DNA from: JADKAV01 sp037046735
GTDB taxonomy: Bacteria > Actinomycetota > Actinomycetes > S36-B12 > UBA10799
Assembly: GCA_037046735.1 (NCBI GenBank)
Contig: JBAOHC010000024.1
Span: 62,001-126,000 of the forward strand
DNA: 64,000 bases
Direction: 5' to 3'
The position numbers and the translations under genes are program-made. The notes under the pieces were generated by a model, which did no database searches, was not told the origin of the DNA, and was given only the letters and a program-made list of their open reading frames with translations. This document shows positions 18,507-27,063 of the stretch, piece after piece. Within the stretch, counting starts at the first letter, position 1, and each line of letters starts with the position of its first letter.

Positions 18507-18638
18507 ATGTACGGACATAAAGGCCACGACACGAGTAATCAGCTGGGAATCAACAACAGCGTTTACAAGGCCCACATCGAAGCCGCAGTAAAGGGCAAGT
18601 CCAAGCTCATTCCGGACACGAAGGCTCCGCGCAAGTAG
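18507..18638 (+). CDS. 43-aa basic small protein
   Basis: An ATG nine bases after a textbook RBS (AGGAGGTG, 18493-18500 region) opens a 43-residue frame beginning MYGHKGHDTSNQLGI and ending KLIPDTKAPRK, with stop TAG at 18636-18638. It is hydrophilic, with seven Lys and three His, and has no signal peptide or membrane segment. A strong terminator follows 16 bases after the stop, so this is a monocistronic unit with its own promoter-like region. No family is recognised. The combination of RBS, terminator and flanking palindromes is the evidence that it is real. Confidence 0.7.
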   Translation: MYGHKGHDTSNQLGINNSVYKAHIEAAVKGKSKLIPDTKAPRK

Positions 18639-18654
18639 AGACCCCAATCGTCAC

Positions 18655-18687
18655 GAAGGCCCCCACCGGGATCCGGTGGGGGCCTTC
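18655..18687 (+). terminator. Rho-independent terminator of the 43-aa gene
   Basis: GAAGGCCCCCACCGG pairs perfectly with CCGGTGGGGGCCTTC around a short loop. The T tract is weak (TTCGATCT). Placed 16 bases after the stop. Confidence 0.85.
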
Positions 18688-18692
18688 GATCT

Positions 18693-18829
18693 ATACATCT
18701 GGTTGAGAATTCCGAGCGATCGCCCATTTTCAACCAGCGACACGTTTCAGATATCCGTTTCATCCTATTTACACCGCGTGGCTTCTACAGATCTGGTTGG
18801 ACAGGTCATGCTTCCAACCAGATGTGTAG
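18693..18829. repeat. CATCTGGTTG element, copy 1
   Basis: A 137-bp copy with an imperfect left hairpin (CATCTGGTTGA at 18696-18706 with TCAACCAG at 18730-18737). The core includes ACACCGCGTGGC, and the right hairpin pairs CTACAGATCTGGTTGG (18785-18800) with CCAACCAGATGTGTAG (18814-18829). It sits between convergent transcription units. Confidence 0.8.
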
Positions 18830-18842
18830 GAGCCGACACGCG

Positions 18843-18874
18843 AAAAGGGCCCCGAGTCACCTCGGGGCCCTTTT
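18843..18874 (-). terminator. Terminator of the fasciclin gene
   Basis: AAAAGGGCCCCGAG (18843-18856) and CTCGGGGCCCTTTT (18861-18874) form a perfect 14-bp stem with a 4-base loop, 8 bases after the fasciclin stop. It is symmetrical with T runs on both strands, so it could stop transcription in both directions. Confidence 0.88.
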
Positions 18875-18882
18875 GCGAACAA

Positions 18883-19476
18883 CTACTGCAGCAGCGAGGC
18901 CACGTCCACGTTCGGCGGAACCAGAACCTCGTCGATCACGTGGATCACGCCGTTGCTGGCCACCACGTCAACGGCTTCGACATCGGCCCGGTTGACCTTC
19001 ACGTCACCGTCGCTCTGGACCCGGATGGTCAGGTCGGAACCCTCGACAGTCGGCACCTTGCCGGGCTGCACGTCGGCGCTCATGACCTCACCCTCCACAA
19101 CGTGGTAGGTCAGGATCTGGGTCAGCACCTCCTTGTTCTCCGGCAGCAGCAGGGCGTCGACCAGGCCCGCGGGCAGGTCGTCGAAGGCCTCATTGGTGGG
19201 GGCGAACACGGTGTACGGGCCGGAACCACTCAGCGTCTCGGCCAACCCAGCGGCCTGCACGGCTGCGACCAGCGTGCTGAAGTCCGGGTTACCGGCGGCC
19301 ACGCCGACGATGGTCTCATCAGCCATCGGGGTTTCCGCAGCCGACGGCGATTCCATCGGTGCGGACGAAGTGGCTGCCGGGCTCGGCGTGGACTCCGCGG
19401 AGTCCGAACTGCTGGAACAGCCGACGAGCGCGAGCGAAGCGACTGCGAAGCCGGCGGCGACGATCTTGACGTTCAT
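18883..19476 (-). CDS. Fasciclin-domain lipoprotein
   Basis: A 197-aa secreted lipoprotein. The signal peptide ends in the lipobox LVGC (Cys20), followed by a Ser/Pro/Ala-rich linker to residue ~52. One FAS1 domain fills the rest: TVFAPTNEAFDDLP is the H1 region and TYHVVEGEV the YH motif, with GVIHVIDEVLVPP as the H2 region. It resembles mycobacterial MPT70/MPT83-type proteins, thought to mediate adhesion or cell-surface contacts. The start has a good RBS (AGGAGG). It is monocistronic with its own terminator. Confidence 0.93.
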   Translation of the reverse strand: MNVKIVAAGFAVASLALVGCSSSSDSAESTPSPAATSSAPMESPSAAETPMADETIVGVAAGNPDFSTLVAAVQAAGLAETLSGSGPYTVFAPTNEAFDDLPAGLVDALLLPENKEVLTQILTYHVVEGEVMSADVQPGKVPTVEGSDLTIRVQSDGDVKVNRADVEAVDVVASNGVIHVIDEVLVPPNVDVASLLQ

Positions 19477-19538
19477 GAATCCTCCTGGGAGCGAATTGGC
19501 TTTCGTGTATTACTTCGCCGCTCATGTCCGGTTTGGAT

Positions 19539-20387
19539 TCACTTCAATTGTAAGGGAAATGTAAGGCGGGCTCCCGGCAGCGGAGGCCCCGGCGGGCACT
19601 GTCCGGCGACCCAGTCCAGCACCACATCCAGCACGTGAGCGCGCGGGCCGTCCAGCATCACGTCGTGACCGCCCGGCACCCACTCCAGGTGCGCACCCAG
19701 CGCCTGCGCGCAACGGCGCACATCAGCCGGTGCCACCAACGCGTCCTGTTCGGCGCCGACCACCAGCACCGGGCTGTCTACCGGACCGACGCGCTCGGGG
19801 CGCAACATCGCCCACTGCGCCCACCGCGACTCCCGGCCCACCCGGCTGGCGTAGTCGCGCGCCTGCTCCTGGGGCAAGTCCGCGAACAGGTCTTGCGCGC
19901 GCAGCCGGATCGTGGCACCCAGCGTCCCCCGCAGCAACTCGGTCGGCCGGTTACGGGCCATCCCCAGCACCGTGGCCGGCGCGCCCACGGCCGGGATCGG
20001 GGTGAGCAGCACGCCGGCCCGGGCCGGGTATCGCTGCAACACCCGCTGGACGACCATCCCTCCCAGCGAATGCCCGACCAGCACCGGTGGCTGCGGCAGT
20101 CCCGCGATCGCCTGCAGAACGTCGTGCTCGTAGTCGCGCACGGTTGTGCGACCCAACTCGTTCTGACCGCCGGACCCGCCGTGGCCACGCAACGACAGCG
20201 CATGGCTGCTGAACCCGCGTGCCGCAGCAAGTTCCTGCCACGGTTCGAAACACCACGCACCATGCCCGAGACCATGCACGAACAGCAGCGGCGGATTGTC
20301 ACCGGCCACCTCGACGCTGCGAACCTCCAAGTGCACCGGCCGGGTCGGCCACGCCCACTCGGTCCGGCGCAGGACGCGGCGGCTCAT
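19539..20387 (-). CDS. Alpha/beta hydrolase
   Basis: A 282-aa alpha/beta hydrolase with LLFVHGLGHGAWCFEPW (oxyanion region), the nucleophile elbow GHSLGG (Ser near residue 107), an Asp in GAEQDALVAP and the catalytic His in GGHDVMLDGP. The substrate is unknown; the fold covers esterases, lipases and haloperoxidase-like enzymes. Its start overlaps the stop of the upstream monooxygenase (ATGA), so the two are probably co-translated and may act on the same pathway, for example hydrolysing an ester made by a Baeyer-Villiger-type step (inference). Confidence 0.85.
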   Translation of the reverse strand: MSRRVLRRTEWAWPTRPVHLEVRSVEVAGDNPPLLFVHGLGHGAWCFEPWQELAAARGFSSHALSLRGHGGSGGQNELGRTTVRDYEHDVLQAIAGLPQPPVLVGHSLGGMVVQRVLQRYPARAGVLLTPIPAVGAPATVLGMARNRPTELLRGTLGATIRLRAQDLFADLPQEQARDYASRVGRESRWAQWAMLRPERVGPVDSPVLVVGAEQDALVAPADVRRCAQALGAHLEWVPGGHDVMLDGPRAHVLDVVLDWVAGQCPPGPPLPGARLTFPLQLK

Positions 20388-21682
20388 GACGCCACCTGCC
20401 GCAGGAACTGCGACACGGCCGTCAGGTAGTCCTGATGCGCGATCTCGTAGAAGTGCCGCGTCGAGTCCTTGTAGTGCGCGCCACCTGTGAAGCGTTCATC
20501 GCGGTGGGCGTTCAGTTCCGCGTGCAGCTCACGCGCGCGGCCAGGGTCGCTGCGGTAGAGCCGCAGGAATTCCGCGATCGCCATCGCCTGCCAGTGCGCG
20601 ATCGCCCACTGCCCGGAGTCGGGCTGGATCAGGCCGGACAGCCACAGCGTGGGGTGGGTCGGGGAGGCCATCTGCAGCGCCAGCCGCGGCCGGCCGTCGG
20701 CGGCGTCAAGATCGGCCGGGTTGGCCAGGAACGGGAACACCGCGAGGTATCCGGTCGCGAACACCACCAGGTCGACGTCGGCCCGGGTGCCGTCGGTGAA
20801 CACCGCACCATCTGTGTCGAAGCGCGCGATGTCCGGCTTAGGGGTGATGTCCCCGTGCCCGACGTAGTAGACGAGCTGCTGGTTGACGATCGGATGGGTC
20901 TCGAAGAAGGCGTGGTCAGGCTTCTGCAGACCGAACGACTCGAACTTGCCCATCGTGGTGCGCAACGTCGCGGCGAAGGCCAGCCGGCGCATCGCCAGCG
21001 GCACCCGCATGGCCAACAGTTGGTCGGCGATCTGATCCGACGGTTTGCCGAAGACGAACTTCGGGTTGTAGTAGTAGCCGCGGCGCGTGGAGTGGAACGT
21101 CGCCTGGGCGTTCTGCGCCGCCTCCACGGCGATGTCACAGCCGGTGTTGCCAGCGCCCACCACCAGCACTCGCTTGCCGCGCAGTTGGGCCGCACTCTTG
21201 TAGTCGGCCGAATGCAGCACCTCCCCGCCGAACTCGCCGGGATACTGCGGCACCTTGGCATGCCAGTTGTGGCCGTTCGCGACCACCACCGCGCCGTACC
21301 GGATCGTGGTGTCGTTGACCGTGACGTCCCACTGGTCGCCCACCGCTGCCACCCTGGTGACGGTGGCGTTGAACGAGATCCGCTCGCGTAGCCCGAAGTG
21401 CTCGGCGTACCGGTCGAAGTATTGCTTCACCTGCCGGTGACTGGGGTAGTCCGGGTAGGCGTCGGGCATCGGGAAGTCCGGGAACTGCGTGAACGGCTTG
21501 CTCGAGATCAGGTGGGTGCTCTCGTACACCCGGGAGGTCGGCGCGCCGAAGTTCCAGTTGCCGCCGAGGTCGGCGGCCCGCTCGAAACCATCCGCGGGGA
21601 TGCCGAGTTGCAGCAGCGCCTTCAGCGCACTCAACCCGTGCGGCCCCGCGCCGATCACTGCCACGCTGTTACTGCGATCCAT
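20384..21682 (-). CDS. Flavin-containing monooxygenase
   Basis: A 432-aa two-dinucleotide-binding enzyme. The FAD motif GAGPHG lies at residues ~11-16, the NADPH motif GAGNTG near 176-181, and the FMO fingerprint appears as FGGEVLHSADYK near 151-162. ATGY-like FATGYLAVFPFL near 310 is also typical. These enzymes oxygenate nitrogen or sulfur nucleophiles, or ketones, using NADPH and O2. It forms a two-gene unit with the downstream hydrolase and is divergent from the macro-domain gene with a short intergenic region. Confidence 0.9.
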   Translation of the reverse strand: MDRSNSVAVIGAGPHGLSALKALLQLGIPADGFERAADLGGNWNFGAPTSRVYESTHLISSKPFTQFPDFPMPDAYPDYPSHRQVKQYFDRYAEHFGLRERISFNATVTRVAAVGDQWDVTVNDTTIRYGAVVVANGHNWHAKVPQYPGEFGGEVLHSADYKSAAQLRGKRVLVVGAGNTGCDIAVEAAQNAQATFHSTRRGYYYNPKFVFGKPSDQIADQLLAMRVPLAMRRLAFAATLRTTMGKFESFGLQKPDHAFFETHPIVNQQLVYYVGHGDITPKPDIARFDTDGAVFTDGTRADVDLVVFATGYLAVFPFLANPADLDAADGRPRLALQMASPTHPTLWLSGLIQPDSGQWAIAHWQAMAIAEFLRLYRSDPGRARELHAELNAHRDERFTGGAHYKDSTRHFYEIAHQDYLTAVSQFLRQVAS

Positions 21683-21711
21683 GTCCCGACCGTACGTGGG
21701 AAGGTGAGGAC

Positions 21712-22197
21712 ATGCAGTTCATTCAGGCGGACATCACGACACTGGCTGTGGACGCGATCGTCAACGCCGCCAACGAGCGGCTGTCCGACGGCGCGGGGGT
21801 CAACGGGGCGATCCACCGCGCTGCCGGACCGCAGCTGAATGCCGCCTGCCGGGCGATCGGTGGCTGCCCCACGGGCGAAGCCCGGATCACGCCCGGCTTC
21901 GACCTGCCGGCCCGCTTCGTGATCCACACGGTCGGCCCAGTGTGGCACGGCGGTGACCGGCGTGAGCAGGAGCTGCTGGCCAGCGCCTACCGCAGTTCGC
22001 TGGCCCTGGCCGTCGAGCACGACCTGCGGACGGTGGCCTTCCCCGCCATCAGTTGTGGCATCTTCGGCTACCCCGTGGAGCAGGCGGCGAAGGTCGCGGT
22101 GGCGGCGGTGCGGGAGTCCGACCTGGAGGTGACCTTCGCATTGTTCTCGCCGGAACTGCTGGAGGTCTTCAGCCGCGCCTGGCGCGAACACAACTGA
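21712..22197 (+). CDS. Macro-domain protein (O-acetyl-ADP-ribose deacetylase-like)
   Basis: A 161-aa stand-alone macro domain of the YmdB/MacroD type. Motifs are VDAIVNAANERLSDGAGVNGAIHRAAG (ADP-ribose and catalytic loop, residues ~13-40) and AFPAISCGIFGYPVEQAA (~108-125). It would hydrolyse ADP-ribose esters such as O-acetyl-ADP-ribose or remove ADP-ribose from acidic residues. ATG at 21712 follows GGTGAGGAC. It is monocistronic, with a bidirectional terminator overlapping its stop. No ADP-ribosyltransferase partner is adjacent. Confidence 0.93.
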   Translation: MQFIQADITTLAVDAIVNAANERLSDGAGVNGAIHRAAGPQLNAACRAIGGCPTGEARITPGFDLPARFVIHTVGPVWHGGDRREQELLASAYRSSLALAVEHDLRTVAFPAISCGIFGYPVEQAAKVAVAAVRESDLEVTFALFSPELLEVFSRAWREHN

Positions 22198-22226
22198 GCG
22201 GTTGCTGCCGATCGCAGCAACCGCTC
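22196..22226. terminator. Bidirectional terminator between macro-domain and coiled-coil genes
   Basis: GAGCGGTTGCTGC (22196-22208) pairs perfectly with GCAGCAACCGCTC (22214-22226) around CGATC. It overlaps the stop of the macro-domain gene and lies 8 bases from the end of the convergent coiled-coil gene. Confidence 0.85.
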
Positions 22227-22233
22227 AATCGAA

Positions 22234-23061
22234 CTACTGGTCTTGCTCGCCGTTCCCGGAGGGCTGCATCTCGTTGATGTATCCCACGCCCCGGTCGTAG
22301 ACCGTCTTGACCTCGGCGAACGCGTTCGCGCGACGGGTCTGGGCGTTCTGCTTGGCGCTCTGGTACAGCTCGCGCAGACGCTGCTGCAGGTTCTGGATGC
22401 GGGTGTCAGCCTGCTGGGTGGCCTGCTCGATGCGCTGGTCGTAGGTCTCCTTGGTCTGCTCGACCTGGTCGTCGTACTTGTTGTTGGCGACCTGGATGTC
22501 GTCGCGCTTCTCCTGGCTCACGGTGTTGATCTGGTCCTGCACTGCCTTGAGTTCGGTCTGCAGATTCTGCTTGCGCACGGGGTTCTTGGCCTTGGCGATC
22601 TTGGCCTGCAGCTTGGCGCGCTGCTTGGTCAACTTGTCGAGCTGGGTGGTGTAGTTGGTGTTGATCCGCGCGAGCTCGGCCCGGCGGTTGGCGGCGATCG
22701 CATTCAGGCGGCCCTGCTCGGCCTTGCGCAGGGTGGACAGGGTCTGGCGCTTCTTGGCCTTCAGCGCCTGCACCTTCTCCTGCCGCAGCGACTTGCGCTC
22801 CTTCGCGACCTTCAGATCCTGCTGGTAGAGCGCGCGCACCTTGTTGGAGACCCGCGCCTTGCGCGTCGACAGTTCACTGCGGTACTGCGCGATCTGCGCG
22901 GCCGTCTGGGGCTGCCCCTTCTTCACCTCCAGCTGCGACACGTAGGTCTGCAGCGCCCGGAACTCCTTGGTGCTGCGGATGCTGTTCGCAGCGTTGGCCG
23001 GAGTGGTGCCAAACACCAGGGCAGGGGCGATAAGAAGGGCTAAGAGCCAACGGAGTCTCAT
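22234..23061 (-). CDS. Secreted coiled-coil protein of unknown function
   Basis: A 275-aa protein with a signal peptide (MRLRWLLALLIAPALVFG, cleavage near ANA). The mature part is almost entirely charged alpha-helix, rich in Lys, Gln, Arg and Ala, with heptad patterns from residue ~55 to 255, so it should form a long coiled coil outside the membrane. No enzymatic motif is seen. The C-terminus ends in a Gly/Gln-rich GNGEQDQ tail. The start is set by the signal peptide; the RBS is weak. It might organise the envelope or cross-link surface polymers, but this is only inference. Confidence 0.8.
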   Translation of the reverse strand: MRLRWLLALLIAPALVFGTTPANAANSIRSTKEFRALQTYVSQLEVKKGQPQTAAQIAQYRSELSTRKARVSNKVRALYQQDLKVAKERKSLRQEKVQALKAKKRQTLSTLRKAEQGRLNAIAANRRAELARINTNYTTQLDKLTKQRAKLQAKIAKAKNPVRKQNLQTELKAVQDQINTVSQEKRDDIQVANNKYDDQVEQTKETYDQRIEQATQQADTRIQNLQQRLRELYQSAKQNAQTRRANAFAEVKTVYDRGVGYINEMQPSGNGEQDQ

Positions 23062-23174
23062 GGGACAAAAGGTACTCCTGGCTCGATCGTTTAGATGTTC
23101 GAAAGTCGACATGCACCCGTCCGGGCGACCGCCGGTTACCAAACTGCAATCTTGGAATTCGCTAAGGTGACCTG

Positions 23175-24992
23175 ATGCGAATCCTGCGCCTGTCCGGCGC
23201 GGTCCTGCTGGTGGCCGAAGTGCTGCTGATGATCCACCCCATGCTGCTGGCTTCCAACTTCTTCAGCGGGGCCGGCATGCTGGGAAAGGGCCTGTTCTAC
23301 GTGCGTGTGCCCGACGTCATCGCGCAGGGTGTGTCATACCTGATCCTGCCCACCGTGGCGGTTCTGTTGGTGCTGGCGGCGATCGGGGTAGCCACCTCCG
23401 CCCGCGGCATAGGGGCGCTGGTGTTGCAGCCCTTCGTGCTGGGCCCGGCAGTGGTCCCCTTCCTGCGGCCCATGCTGCTCGTGGCGCCGGTGGTGCTGCT
23501 GTTGGTGGTCGTCGCGACGGTCGGCGTGCTGATCGCGCTCATCGGCCACACCCCCCGGCAGCGCACCCGGCACCGGCGCTGGTGGCTGCTGGCGATCTAC
23601 GCCGTCGGGCTGACAGCTCTGGTCGTGGCCAACGGCCGGTCGACGTCCTTCCCCATCCAGCCGATGGACCGGTTCGCGGCCGCGGGCACTGGGAGCGCGC
23701 CGACGTCGAAGAACCTCCCGGCCGCCGACACGACGCAGAACCCCTCGATGGCGGCCAACCCCTTCAACAGCATCCACAACGATTCGTGGGCCACAGACAC
23801 CTACGACCTGCCGGCGCCAGCCCCGGGCGGCGAGGTCGAGACGCTGTTCACCGGCGGGGACTGCGCGACCATCACGTTCGACTCCCGCGGTCGGCTGATC
23901 ACCTTGTGTTCGACCCTCGCGCAGGTCGTGGGGTATGTGATCGACCCGGCCACGCTCGAGGTGATCACGAGCCGGCAGGTGGGCACCCGCACCCCCAGCC
24001 TCACGGACTTCTCCGGCGGCGGCTACTTCGTCCTCGACGACAAGGACCGCATCGTGTTCCCCGCCCGCGGTGGCGTGCTGCGCGTGTTGTCGTCGATGGA
24101 TCTGCGCGAGGTGGACAGCATCGATGTGTCGGACACGCTGGCTGCGGATGAGCAGATCACCTCGGTCCTGCCCGACTGGCAGGGCCGCTATTGGTACGTC
24201 GGATCGCTGGGCACTGTCGGGGTGGTCGGAGATGACGGACCGAAGGCCGTGAACCTGCAGGGTGAGGACATCGAGAACTCGTTCGCCGTGGCCCGCGACG
24301 GGGTGTTCGTCGTGACGGGGGCCGCGCTGTACCGGCTGGAGGCGGTCGGCAACGGTCCTCCCCGCCAGGTCTGGCGCACCGAGTACGACCGCGGGCAGCA
24401 ACGTAAACCGGGCCAGACCAGCCGGGCGTCGGGCACCACACCAACCCTGTTCGCTGACTGGGGTGTGGCCATCACCGACAACGCCGACCCGCAGATGAAT
24501 GTCGTGGTGGCTGACCGGCGCACCGGCCGGATCGTCTGTGAGGTGCCGGTCTTCGGTTCCGGGGCCAGCGCCACGGAGAACTCACTGATCGCGATCGACG
24601 ACACCCTGGTCGTGGAGAACAACTACGGGTACGCGCCGGCGATCACCTCCACCATGGCGGGTCGCAGCACCGAACCCGGGATGGCTGGGATCAGGGCTGT
24701 GGACGGCGAGTGTTCGCCGGCGTGGAGCAACGACAGCGTGTACGTGCCGTCGTTGGTCTCGAAGGCGACCACCAAGCAGGGCCTGGTGCTGACGTACACG
24801 AAACCGCCCACGGACAACGGCGTCGACGGCTGGTACTTCACCGCCGTCGATGTCCGCACCGGCGAGCGGGTCTGGACCCAACTGGCCGGCACCGGGGTCA
24901 GTTTCAACAACCACTACGCGGCGGCGTACCTGGGTCCGCAGGGCGACCTCTTCATCGGCACACTGAGCGGGATCGCGGTGCTGCGGCCATGA
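23175..24992 (+). CDS. Membrane protein with extracytoplasmic beta-propeller-like domain
   Basis: A 605-aa protein. Residues 1-160 contain about four or five transmembrane segments; after a Pro/Asn/Ser linker (to ~215) a soluble domain shows repeated strands such as CATITFDSRGRLITLCS, GYFVLDDKDRIVFPARGG, and TAVDVRTGERVWTQLAGTG, typical of PQQ/beta-propeller blades. No PQQ ligands or catalytic motif are identified, so it may be a structural or sensing propeller. The stop overlaps the downstream DUF1254/DUF1214 gene (ATGA), indicating a two-gene operon. Confidence 0.78.
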   Translation: MRILRLSGAVLLVAEVLLMIHPMLLASNFFSGAGMLGKGLFYVRVPDVIAQGVSYLILPTVAVLLVLAAIGVATSARGIGALVLQPFVLGPAVVPFLRPMLLVAPVVLLLVVVATVGVLIALIGHTPRQRTRHRRWWLLAIYAVGLTALVVANGRSTSFPIQPMDRFAAAGTGSAPTSKNLPAADTTQNPSMAANPFNSIHNDSWATDTYDLPAPAPGGEVETLFTGGDCATITFDSRGRLITLCSTLAQVVGYVIDPATLEVITSRQVGTRTPSLTDFSGGGYFVLDDKDRIVFPARGGVLRVLSSMDLREVDSIDVSDTLAADEQITSVLPDWQGRYWYVGSLGTVGVVGDDGPKAVNLQGEDIENSFAVARDGVFVVTGAALYRLEAVGNGPPRQVWRTEYDRGQQRKPGQTSRASGTTPTLFADWGVAITDNADPQMNVVVADRRTGRIVCEVPVFGSGASATENSLIAIDDTLVVENNYGYAPAITSTMAGRSTEPGMAGIRAVDGECSPAWSNDSVYVPSLVSKATTKQGLVLTYTKPPTDNGVDGWYFTAVDVRTGERVWTQLAGTGVSFNNHYAAAYLGPQGDLFIGTLSGIAVLRP

Positions 24993-26296
24993 GGTGGCGC
25001 TGGGTCGCGATCGGTCTCGCGCTGCTGGCGGTAGTGGCCTTCCTGGGCCGCGGCCTGGTCGTGGAGAAGTTGACCCTGAAGCGTGGGGCCGACGCGTACC
25101 TGATCGGATACCCGCTGGTCACGATGATGGCCACACGGGATGCCCTGGTGGAACCGCCGGCCGCCATCAACGCCTTCAGCCACGCCCGCTACCTGCCGGA
25201 CGGCCAGAGCAGCGTGCAGGTGGTGGCGCCGAGCCGGGACACCTACTACTCCAGTGCGTGGCTGGATCTGCGCGACGGCCCGGTGATCATCGAGCAGCCC
25301 GACATGGGTGAGCGCTTCTGGTTGATGCCGGTGCTCGATGCGTGGACGAATGTGATCGCCGACCCGGGCACTCGCACCCTGGGCAACGATCCGCACACGA
25401 TCGTGATCACAGGGCCGGGATGGACGGGCGCGACACCACCGGAGGCACAGGTCTACCGCAGCCCCACTGAGATCGCCTGGGCGATCCTGCGGATTCAGGC
25501 CGGACCGGGCGTCGCCAGACTGCAGGACGGATTCACGATCGCGCCGCTGTCGGACCCGAGCGCCACCACGGAGTCGGCGGTGTTCGAGCAGCCGCGGTCG
25601 ACCGCGGACGTACGGGCGGCGGTGGATGCGCTGTCTGGTGAGGAGTTCTTCGCGCAGTTGGCGGCGGCGCTGGAGAACACCCAGATCGATCCAGAGGCGG
25701 CCCAGACACTGGCCAGGATCGGGGTGACGCCAGGGGCGTTCGACGCGCCCACGGGCGCTGCGGCCCAGGGACTGGCCGACGTCCCCGCCCGCGTCCAGGA
25801 GGGGATGACCGAAGCCATCGAGTCCGGGCAGGGATCCACCGAGATCAACGGCTGGCGGGTGCCGCCGATGATCCTGGGTGACTACGCGGACGAGTACCCG
25901 ACACGGGCGGTGGTCGCGCGCGAGGGGCTCGGTGCGAACCTGCCGGCGGATGCGGTCTATGCCACCACCACTGTGGATGCCTCGGGGGCGGATCTGCAGG
26001 GAGGTCGGACCTACACGATCGACATGCCTGCCGACGTCCCCGTGGGTGCGTTCTGGTCGGTGTCGGTGTACGACTCCCAGGGCAGTTTCCTGCCCGGCGC
26101 GGTGGACGGCTTGTCGGTGTCGGGTGGGCCCGACGAGCCGGCCGTGCCGATCACTGTGTCCCCGACGAAGACCGAAGGGGCCTGGCTGCGGTCACCGGAG
26201 CAGGGGCCGTTCAGGCTGCTGATGCGCCTGTACGAGCCCGAGCAGGTGGTGCTGGACAACCAGTGGCAGTACCCGCCCGTGTCCACATCTGGTTGA
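24989..26296 (+). CDS. DUF1254/DUF1214 domain protein whose stop codon lies in a repeat element
   Basis: A 435-aa protein with an N-terminal membrane anchor (residues ~4-22). DUF1254 follows (YLIGYPLVTMMATRD, YYSSAWLDLRDGPVIIEQPDM, RFWLMPVLDAWTNV), and then DUF1214 near the C-terminus (RTYTIDMPADVPVGAFWSVSVYDSQG). Proteins with this pair occur in envelopes of many bacteria and have no settled function. The ATG overlaps the stop of the propeller gene. The last residues (STSG) and the TGA are encoded by the left terminus of a CATCTGGTTG element, so the native C-terminus may have been replaced by the insertion. Confidence 0.88.
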   Translation: MRWRWVAIGLALLAVVAFLGRGLVVEKLTLKRGADAYLIGYPLVTMMATRDALVEPPAAINAFSHARYLPDGQSSVQVVAPSRDTYYSSAWLDLRDGPVIIEQPDMGERFWLMPVLDAWTNVIADPGTRTLGNDPHTIVITGPGWTGATPPEAQVYRSPTEIAWAILRIQAGPGVARLQDGFTIAPLSDPSATTESAVFEQPRSTADVRAAVDALSGEEFFAQLAAALENTQIDPEAAQTLARIGVTPGAFDAPTGAAAQGLADVPARVQEGMTEAIESGQGSTEINGWRVPPMILGDYADEYPTRAVVAREGLGANLPADAVYATTTVDASGADLQGGRTYTIDMPADVPVGAFWSVSVYDSQGSFLPGAVDGLSVSGGPDEPAVPITVSPTKTEGAWLRSPEQGPFRLLMRLYEPEQVVLDNQWQYPPVSTSG

Positions 26297-26423
26297 GCAT
26301 TCGAGTCCGGAGCACATTCTCAACCAGATGTGGCGATCAAATGTCTGACTTGGGTCGGTTTCGGGCCCTGCAAAAAGCGACCACATCTGGTTGGGCGGCC
26401 ATCGGCGCCAACCAGATGTGTAG
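26283..26423. repeat. CATCTGGTTG element, copy 2
   Basis: The left hairpin is a perfect 15-bp repeat, CCACATCTGGTTGAG (26283-26297) with CTCAACCAGATGTGG (26319-26333). The right hairpin pairs CCACATCTGGTTGG (26381-26394) with CCAACCAGATGTG (26408-26420). The core differs from copies 1 and 3 and resembles, on the opposite strand, the GACAAAACCCGACCAAGTC motif at 6906-6924. The element joins two convergent genes. Confidence 0.85.
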
Positions 26424-26433
26424 ACGAACCCCG

Positions 26434-26949
26434 CTAGGGCAGCGCGATATCGAGCTCCACCGTGACTTCGTCGCTGACTTTCAGCTGCCCCAGCATCGCG
26501 GAGTACGGCTTGATGCCGAAATCTGACTGCACGACCGGAACACTGCCCTGTGCACGGCCATCAACGATCGTCAGGGTGGTGTCGATCGCCTCGGTCACAC
26601 CGTGGATGGTCAGGTCACCGGCCACATCGATGGTCGCGTCGGTCATGACGATGTTGTGGCACTCGAACACGGCCTCGGGGTACTCGCCGACATCCAGGGA
26701 CTTGCTGGCATTGCGCTGAATCACCTGCTTGTCCACGATCGTCAGCGGAGTGACACCGCCGGAGCCGGACGCCACCTTCAGACTGGACAGGCTGGCCCGG
26801 AAGATCAGGCTCGTCGGCTCTCCCCCCGCAACCTCCACTTGGGCGGACCATTCATTGACGCTGAGCACCAGACGATGCCCCATCCGCGCCGCTGAACCGG
26901 CCACTCCCGTACGTACTGAGACCGTCCCCTGCTCCGGGCCGAAATCCAT
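26434..26949 (-). CDS. YceI-family protein
   Basis: A 171-aa lipocalin-like YceI protein. Conserved features are GSAARMGHRLVLSV near the start, VIQRNASKSLDVGEYPEAVFECHNI in the middle, and DLTIHGVTEAIDTTLTIVDG. The family binds polyisoprenoid or amphiphilic molecules in its barrel. No signal peptide is seen, so this copy is probably cytoplasmic, unlike E. coli YceI. The ATG at 26949 lies directly after GGAGGT, leaving a very short spacing. It is convergent with the DUF1254/DUF1214 gene and divergent from the sulfur-operon regulator. Confidence 0.85.
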   Translation of the reverse strand: MDFGPEQGTVSVRTGVAGSAARMGHRLVLSVNEWSAQVEVAGGEPTSLIFRASLSSLKVASGSGGVTPLTIVDKQVIQRNASKSLDVGEYPEAVFECHNIVMTDATIDVAGDLTIHGVTEAIDTTLTIVDGRAQGSVPVVQSDFGIKPYSAMLGQLKVSDEVTVELDIALP

Positions 26950-27014
26950 ACCTCCATCGTAGTTCGCCGAGGATCGCCCATTCGTGTTCAAAGATCCGAC
27001 CCCGCTACACATTC

Positions 27015-27049
27015 TCTGCACTGTAGGCGTATGCTGCATAGTGTGCAGA
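27015..27049 (+). promoter_or_regulatory. Inverted repeat in front of the PocR-type regulator
   Basis: TCTGCAC (27015-27021) and GTGCAGA (27043-27049) form a 7-bp inverted repeat separated by 21 bases, directly upstream of the preferred start of the regulator. The intervening bases contain ATGCTGCAT. It is a candidate autoregulatory site; an alternative regulator start at 27031 would fall inside it. Confidence 0.4.
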
Positions 27050-27063
27050 CAGAGCAGCAGCCA

